Made by a program: the position numbers and the translations under genes. DNA of 64,000 nt, from contig JAGFBZ010001941.1 of NCBI GenBank assembly GCA_018398805.1, forward strand, positions 124,001 to 188,000. Reading direction: 5' to 3'. Below are positions 58,190 through 64,000 of the stretch, piece by piece. Below the pieces are notes generated by a model. The model did not search any database. It saw nothing but the letters and a program-made list of their open reading frames with translations, and was not told the DNA's origin. Numbering within the stretch: position 1 is the first letter of the stretch; every line of letters begins with the position of its first letter. Source of the DNA: Hirundichthys speculiger. Lineage: Eukaryota > Chordata > Actinopteri > Beloniformes > Exocoetidae.

Positions 58190-58612
58190 TTGTTTTTTGT
58201 TTTTTTAATTCTCAGCAGTTTTCCTGATTTGTGTTTTGCAGTTTTTGCCATTTGTCTCCGTATTTCACGGGTTCCTCGTCGTCTTTTTTTTGTAACTTCC
58301 TGTTTTACTTCGAAGGTCTACTTGTTTGTGCGTTGAGTTCTGGTTTACTTCACAGCTCCCACCTGTCCTGATCATTTTCATCTGTCTCTCGTCAGCCCCC
58401 TGCCTCTATACATTATGTTGTCTTTCCCTTCCTCCTTCCTGGTTTGTCCTATTTCATGCTCCGTGTTGCTGCCCAACTGGCTTTTTCTGTTTGATGGAAG
58501 CTTCTGTTGCCCTTTTGCTAATAAAAGGACATTTATGCCTCCTGATCTCCTGCATTTGGGTTTATGCCCATTCAAGGTGTCACAAGACAGTAAGGCACTT
58601 TTATGAATGTTT
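58190..58612 (+). repeat. Degraded interspersed repeat, possibly LTR-like
   Basis: A pyrimidine-rich run is followed by 'ttcacagctcccacctgtcc', 'tctctcgtcagccccctgcc' and 'ctaataaaaggacatttatg', then 'tgcatttgggttta', the order of a widespread fish repeat with an internal polyadenylation signal. No terminal duplications are found. Confidence 0.4.
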
Positions 58613-59312
58613 AACAATAAAGGTTCTATATGCATCTTGAAATATCTGGATTTTTCCTTTTAAATTACTGATGATGTACTTGTGTTCTAATGTGATTGTG
58701 CCATCATAAAACACTGTATTAGAGAGATGGTTTTGCAACATTGATAGAATCAAAAAAAAATATATATTTCCAAACATAGAAACATCTGGGGAAAAAGGGG
58801 ATTTTTTTTGTGCAAAAAAGGATTGTTATGACAATAGTTGTAGAAAATGCTGGTCAGGCTGGAAAGGAGATGGGGGGGGGGGGGGGGGTTCTCTCACATG
58901 GGACAGGAGTTGCTGGAATATGAAGGTATCACTTGACAATCTTGTAAAGATTAGGATAAATATTAGTCCTTTAGAACCGCTATGTTAATGGGTTTTCTTC
59001 ACTGGAGAGGTGGGGCTGAGCCAAAATAATTCCGAACCTCCCTTCACCCCATCTCTGACACTCGCTTCAGACTTCCTAATGTTCCCACATTCGCTTTACA
59101 CTTATCTGCAAACTAAACTGTTAATCTTATGTACCTATGGGCAGGCCCTGGATTCTACTGTTTTATTTATTTGTTTAATTTATTTAATGATATTCCCTTG
59201 AAATGCTTTTAACTATTCAGTGAACTAATGAAATGAAACACCACACAAGTTGCAACGGCCAAACTTTAGTTTGAGTTTTCTCAATTTAAAAAAATTACAA
59301 AAATATATTAGG
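58613..59312. other. Intergenic with a poly-G tract
   Basis: Seventeen consecutive G at 58872-58888, a potential quadruplex or an assembly-sensitive homopolymer. No gene is seen. Confidence 0.6.
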
Positions 59313-59606
59313 TTCCATCCATCCATTATCTATACCCGTTTTATCCTCTGAAGGGTCAAGGGGATCTGCTGGAGCCTGTCCCAGCCGTCTACGGGCGAAA
59401 GGCAGGGCTACTCCCTGGACAGGTCGCCAGTCCATCGCAGGGCCACACACAGACAAACAACCACTCACACTCACATTCACTCCTACGGGCAATTTAGAAC
59501 CATCAATTAACCTGACATGCATGTCTTTGGACTGTGGTAGGAAGCTGGAGTACCCGGAGGAAACCCACGCAAGCACAGGGAGAACATGGAAACTCCACAC
59601 AGAAAG
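59313..59606 (-). repeat. Longest copy of the 'ccatccatccattatctata' retroelement family
   Basis: Runs from '(ccat)n ttatctatacccg' through 'tcgccagtccatcgcagggc', 'catgtctttggactgtggta' and 'aacatggaaactccacacag', the full order of a ubiquitous fish repeat interpreted as a non-LTR 3' end read in reverse. A 122-residue minus-strand frame is incidental. Confidence 0.7.
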
Positions 59607-60599
59607 GCAATATATTGGGTTCAGTAGTAAAAAACATTCAATAGAAATAACACCCAATTTCAATTAAATTAACAGGATATTACCCTTATAATATATTATA
59701 ATAGGATAAATCAAATATAATGTGGGCCCATTCACACTTACACATACTGCAACAGTCTTAAAAAGTTGACAAAAACCGTCAGTACAGGCCTGAATTGTGG
59801 CTTGGGTGCGTTGGGGCCTCAAACCAAATGGCTGTTTCACTTATTAACAGGCAAAAAAAATAAATAAATAAAATGCACTTGCTTTAATTCGAGTACTCCC
59901 AGCTCCAGACAGCATTCAAATGGATAGATGAGGGAACTGGGTGATGGTCGCCAGCAGGGCGTACAACTGAGTACTTCAAATGCAAAACTAACAGAGTAAG
60001 AATGAAGCTAAAAACCGCTAGCTCAAATGCTAATGGCTAATTGCAATTGACAATGTACTTGGTTCTACATCAAAACACTTAAAGCTTTTACAAACAGCTC
60101 ATAAACTCAGTTACCACCATGTAGGTTACAACAGCTCTTAATTCCAGACAACTGTCTGTCATCCAAGGGAAAAAAGAACATAGTGACTTGACAGAGGGAA
60201 AAGCGTCACCACAGACAGACTGTTTCTGGCTAAGTCCCTCCCCTCTACCTCAGGCTGTTTCTGGATTGGCTGGAACTCAAGCAATGATTGACATCTTTAA
60301 GTAGACATAATAAGGCTGTGAGTCTATATAACAAGTATGCTGGCTCATGTAGCAACACATCACAGAAACTATACTTAATGGAATGAACTGAAGACTTTTG
60401 ATTTCAACTGTAAAAAGTATGAATTGCATTTTAACAGATTTTACAACAGTTGAATTCTGTTTAACCATATTTATATGTATTTTACACATTTAAACAGATT
60501 GAAACAGAACTCTGTCATCTTCGCTTATATTGAAACAATCTATTTATGCCATCAGAATGAACAGGGAAGAAATGCTGTGAGCCAGCCTGGCCCCTTTAA
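59607..60599. other. Intergenic, nothing recognised
   Basis: AT-rich sequence; no gene or classified repeat is seen. Confidence 0.5.
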
Positions 60600-61045
60600 G
60601 AAGGTAGCCTTATGGGTAATGATGTGGCCTTATGGGTAATGGAGTGTGTGGGTCATGGGACGGCAGAATGAAAACGGGGTTAGGTTAAAAGTGTAGTGAG
60701 CATAAACAGCAGCTCAGTGTGTACAGATTTACATTATGTGTTAACCAACTAAAGCCGAACAATACAACCTGTGTGATGTTACAAGTTCCTGCAGTGCCAG
60801 ATTAAAGTGCTCGTTCCATGCAGAGAAAACCGGACTTTTTGTTTTGTTATTGTTAGCCTATTAGCTGCTAATTACGAGCCAAAAATAGCACAATACCAGA
60901 GGTTCTTTTCTACGGTTCAGAGACCAGAGGCTGTGAAGGTAACAGAAAGACCACAGTTGAGCCTTTGTCTTGTTTTGCTGCAGTGCCTCGCTACTTTTTT
61001 GGGGTTTTTAAACATATTTTAAACACATTATTGGGGGCTGTTCAG
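60600..61045 (-). repeat. Dispersed repeat, inverted relative of 41097-41530
   Basis: Reverse complement of the earlier copy across about 380 bp, including 'acaacctgtgtgatgttaca' and 'ttcagagaccagaggctgtg'. A local duplication 'ccttatgggtaatg' occurs twice near 60610-60640. No coding frame is preserved in both copies. Confidence 0.7.
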
Positions 61046-63480
61046 CCCAAGTTGCTGGGTATTTCTTTCCACACTTCTTTGTGGCTTGTCAGGTACTCTG
61101 CAATTAGAGGTGTCCATGTGTTTGTCATGTGCAGTGACCAAGCTGGACATTTTTAACTTCAGTGCGGGGCGCAGGGACGGCGTGTGCAGCCAGTGACACT
61201 GACACTGTTCGGTTCAGGTCCAGTGCCTTCCTTCACTGCAGAGATACATGGCAGAGCTGCTGCATCCCCTCAGAAAGCCACTTACATCTCAGTCTCCTTT
61301 TAACTGTCAATCACTGGTCACCATCAGGTTTGTTGAAACCTGAATAGCCTACTGACCAGAATGACCTGACAATCTTCCAAACGGTTTCAAACCTACAGTT
61401 ATGTTTGGACTAATTTGTTTTTCTGCGGTATGAAACCTTGCATCAAGCAGGTGCCACATTTCTCTGAAGGATGGAGTTCTCTTTGTCTGGATGAAATTGC
61501 TGCAGGACTGTTCTAACATACATCCTTCTGTTACTTCTGCTCTATAATTAAGAATAGTTAGTTAAAATGACTCTTGGCCTTGTTTCCACCCCTGCCAAGT
61601 AGACTTTATATCTTATTCATCCATCACCATCAATGGAACAACTGTTTGGTGAGATTATGATAATCTTTTCATTGGCAACTTCAACAGTGGGCATTTTCTT
61701 AGAGCTGGAATAATATCATATTTGTGTCTGTTCAGACGTACGGGTTAAAAATACATTCTTCTTTCAGAAATATCTATGTGTAAAGAACGCAGTGTCCAGC
61801 TGTAGGGAAACCTGCACTGTATCCACAAATCCCTCTTCATGACAAGACTTGGAATAATGAGCTTTTTACTTTACAGGGATGTGAAACAGCAGGTTAGGGG
61901 GGAATATAGATGGTGAAGGACAGGTTTGTCCTCCAGACTGGTTCTGAATATCCTGCTGTGAGAGACGGTCGCCGCGTAGATAAGAGGAAATGAAGATTAT
62001 TACGGGAGGAGGGAGACGGGAATGCTGTGGAGTCAGACATATTTCCTCCGTCAGCTCATTAATCTTCTCCGGTGACCTTCAGGGGACTTTAGTCAGTCAC
62101 TCAAAGAGCAGGAGCAGGAGGAGACAGAGCAGGAATCAGTCTGCCTTTGGCACTTGGGCAAATGTGCATTTTACGATAACATGAGTTCAAATCCTTTCAA
62201 TGACCTTTTGAATCCATCCTCTTCTCCTGGACTTGTAATTGTCAAAAGACTAATGATGCCACACAGTCGTTTAAAAAATAGATTATATGGGCTTAAGATG
62301 TCTAAAAAGAAAATCACACACATAATTTGATTAAACTAAAGAATCAGTTTGCTGGTGTTGTTTCTGACACTTAAAAGTACATATTAATAGCATTTCATAA
62401 TTTATGTTTTTTATGAAATGATTTGAAGGAAGTTTTCTCTGCTACAAAAACAACAAGGGAAGGGATTAGTTTTCTTAAAACATTAGTCTTAATAAGGTCA
62501 TTAACTAATGGCTGCCATCAGTCAGCTGTGCATGATAATTATTGTGGTGATTAGTCAATTTAATGGACCGTCATCAGTGATACATAATATCAAAGTTGGT
62601 ACCTGCAGGTCTGACGTGAGAGCATGATGAAGGAAATTTAGTGAACCTGAGCAAAAAAAAAAACACCGGAAAAACAAGAGATCAAAGGAAGATAAAGAAA
62701 CAATCTCAGTAAATAAAGACAGAAAAAATGAAATGGGGAAGGACAGTGACTAAAAAGAAAGACAACAAAAATGGAGATTAAAATTACACGATTATGAACG
62801 GGAAAGAAACTAGAATAGGGTAAATAATTCAGGAAAAAAGGAAGCAGAAAGGAAATGGCCATATAACAGAAATAAAAGGAAATTAGTCAAGGAAAAGTGA
62901 AGTAAAGGAGAGTAGAAAACAAAACAAAATATAAAAAAGAGAAAAAAGGACAGGGGGGAGTGAATGGCAAAGATGTGCTGAAAAGAGTTTCTCCAGACAG
63001 GTTTGAAGGATGTGCTTTTCTTACAGTGATGAAATCTCTGACAGGAGACAGATGGGTCACAGGAGCATTTCAGCCCAGAAAACAGCCAACAGCATCACAA
63101 CAACAACAACTGCAACGGCAAACACACGAAGTTAACGGATCTGTGCTGAAGAAATCATATCAGTATATACAGCGCTGGTTCAGTTTTAATGTTAGCAATG
63201 TTAGCACATATCTGCTGCATCTTAAATTCACCCCACAACCAGCTGGAAGAGCAACGGATACTTGAAATATGACTTCTCCAGTTTCATCAGGACTTGTTTC
63301 CAAAGGTGACGGACTTACCTCAAGATTTCTTCCACTGATTGTTTTTTTTTTTAAAAAGGCCACGCAATGCAGAAAACAATCTCCTTCAACAGGGTTCATC
63401 AAAGCCTGCTGTCTTTTGAGTTCATTATTAAACCAGGACCATCTAATTCCAGATGGAGGTGCAGGTCTGTCACACCTTTG
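61046..63480. other. Intergenic, with a purine-rich tract
   Basis: A strongly purine-rich (A/G) stretch spans about 62650-62960. The frame at 62960-63265 has no known motif. No gene is supported. Confidence 0.5.
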
Positions 63481-63488
63481 CTTAAGAA

Positions 63489-63712
63489 CAGGGGTGGCCA
63501 ACGTTGGTCCTGTAGGGCCGGTGTCCTGCAGGATTTGCATGTTTCCCTGCTTTAACACACCTGATCCTAATTAACAGCTGTCCTCATCTTGTCACCAAGG
63601 TCAGCACATGTCTGTTAATGACACAGTCACTTATGTCAGGGTGTGAAGAAGGAGGGAAACATCTAAAACCTGCAGGATAGCAGCCCTCCAGGACGGACTT
63701 TGGACACCCCTG
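63489..63712. mobile_element. Complete 224-bp hAT MITE (subfamily B)
   Basis: Bounded by cttaagaa (63481-63488) and ctttagaa (63713-63720), a duplication with one mismatch. The ends are 'caggggtggccaacgt' and 'actttggacacccctg'. Same length and order as the copies at 32990 and 37891. Confidence 0.9.
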
Positions 63713-63720
63713 CTTTAGAA

Positions 63721-64000
63721 TAAGATGCAGAAATCCTGTTGGCCGCTGCCAAAAAATGTAAAGCCCTGAAATGGAAAGTCAATCTTCCACTGTAGGCACC
63801 CATGGCTCCCAGAGGTTAAAAAATCTGGACTGAAAAATCAACTGGAAAAGATAAACTACTCATACAGAGATCAACTAACCCTAAATGGTAGTATGACAGC
63901 CTTTCATTAATTTCATCTTCCACTCCTTATGCTTGAGTGATCATTATTACCTGAATGTCTCCTATTCCTTCACATTTGTTTTTCAAATACCTTTCAAGGT
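63721..64000. other. Intergenic to window end, nothing recognised
   Basis: No gene or classified repeat is visible. Confidence 0.5.

Noticed and set aside
59295..59663. 122-residue minus-strand frame as a gene
   Set aside because: It is entirely within the ubiquitous 'ccatccatccattatctata' repeat.

Overview
This window is vertebrate nuclear DNA, almost certainly from a ray-finned (teleost) fish. The grounds are GT-AG spliced exons, an AT-rich intergenic background with (CA)n and poly-A tracts, and a dense, mostly decayed set of repeats of types typical of teleosts: Sleeping-Beauty-like Tc1 elements, 224-bp hAT MITEs, Tigger-, Harbinger- and Kolobok-like MITEs, L2- and L1/Tx1-like LINE fragments and tRNA-derived SINEs. 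The species cannot be named from the sequence.

Only one intact protein-coding gene is supported: a 17-exon plus-strand gene at 47160-51762 encoding a predicted 522-residue ubiquitin-specific protease, most like the catalytic half of the USP37/USP26/USP29 group. All 17 exons join in frame, every intron has consensus splice sites (one uses a GC donor), and the Cys, His and Asn catalytic positions are present. The N-terminal third has no recognisable domain and appears to be built from a repeated two-exon module.

Layout. 1-13 kb: repeat-rich, with hAT MITEs, a LINE-like 3' fragment, two Tigger-like MITEs, a dead Tc1 transposon (8.1-9.4 kb), a 690-bp hAT element with perfect 8-bp target duplications, and two Harbinger-like elements with shared ends and different cores. 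13-14.3 kb: a 1142-bp element with perfect ends and an 8-bp duplication, carrying a decayed THAP-domain exon. 14.3-29 kb: largely featureless DNA with a tandem duplication, a Kolobok-like MITE, hAT elements and an L2-like LINE. 29.6-30.7 kb: a second THAP-bearing element with P-element-like ends. 31-46 kb: a dead Tc1 invaded by a hAT MITE, SINEs, an L1/Tx1-like fragment, a hAT transposase remnant and several hairpins. 47-52 kb: the USP gene. 52-53.3 kb: its 3' flank, with a minisatellite of 95-bp units that are each a hairpin, followed by another perfect hairpin. 53-64 kb: more LINE/SINE debris, simple repeats and one more 224-bp MITE.

The window shows no operon, CRISPR array or multi-gene pathway. 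The most unusual items are the short USP with its repeated N-terminal exons and altered zinc knuckle, the two non-autonomous THAP-exon elements, and the hairpin minisatellite next to the USP gene. All assignments were made by eye from sequence; no database search was run.
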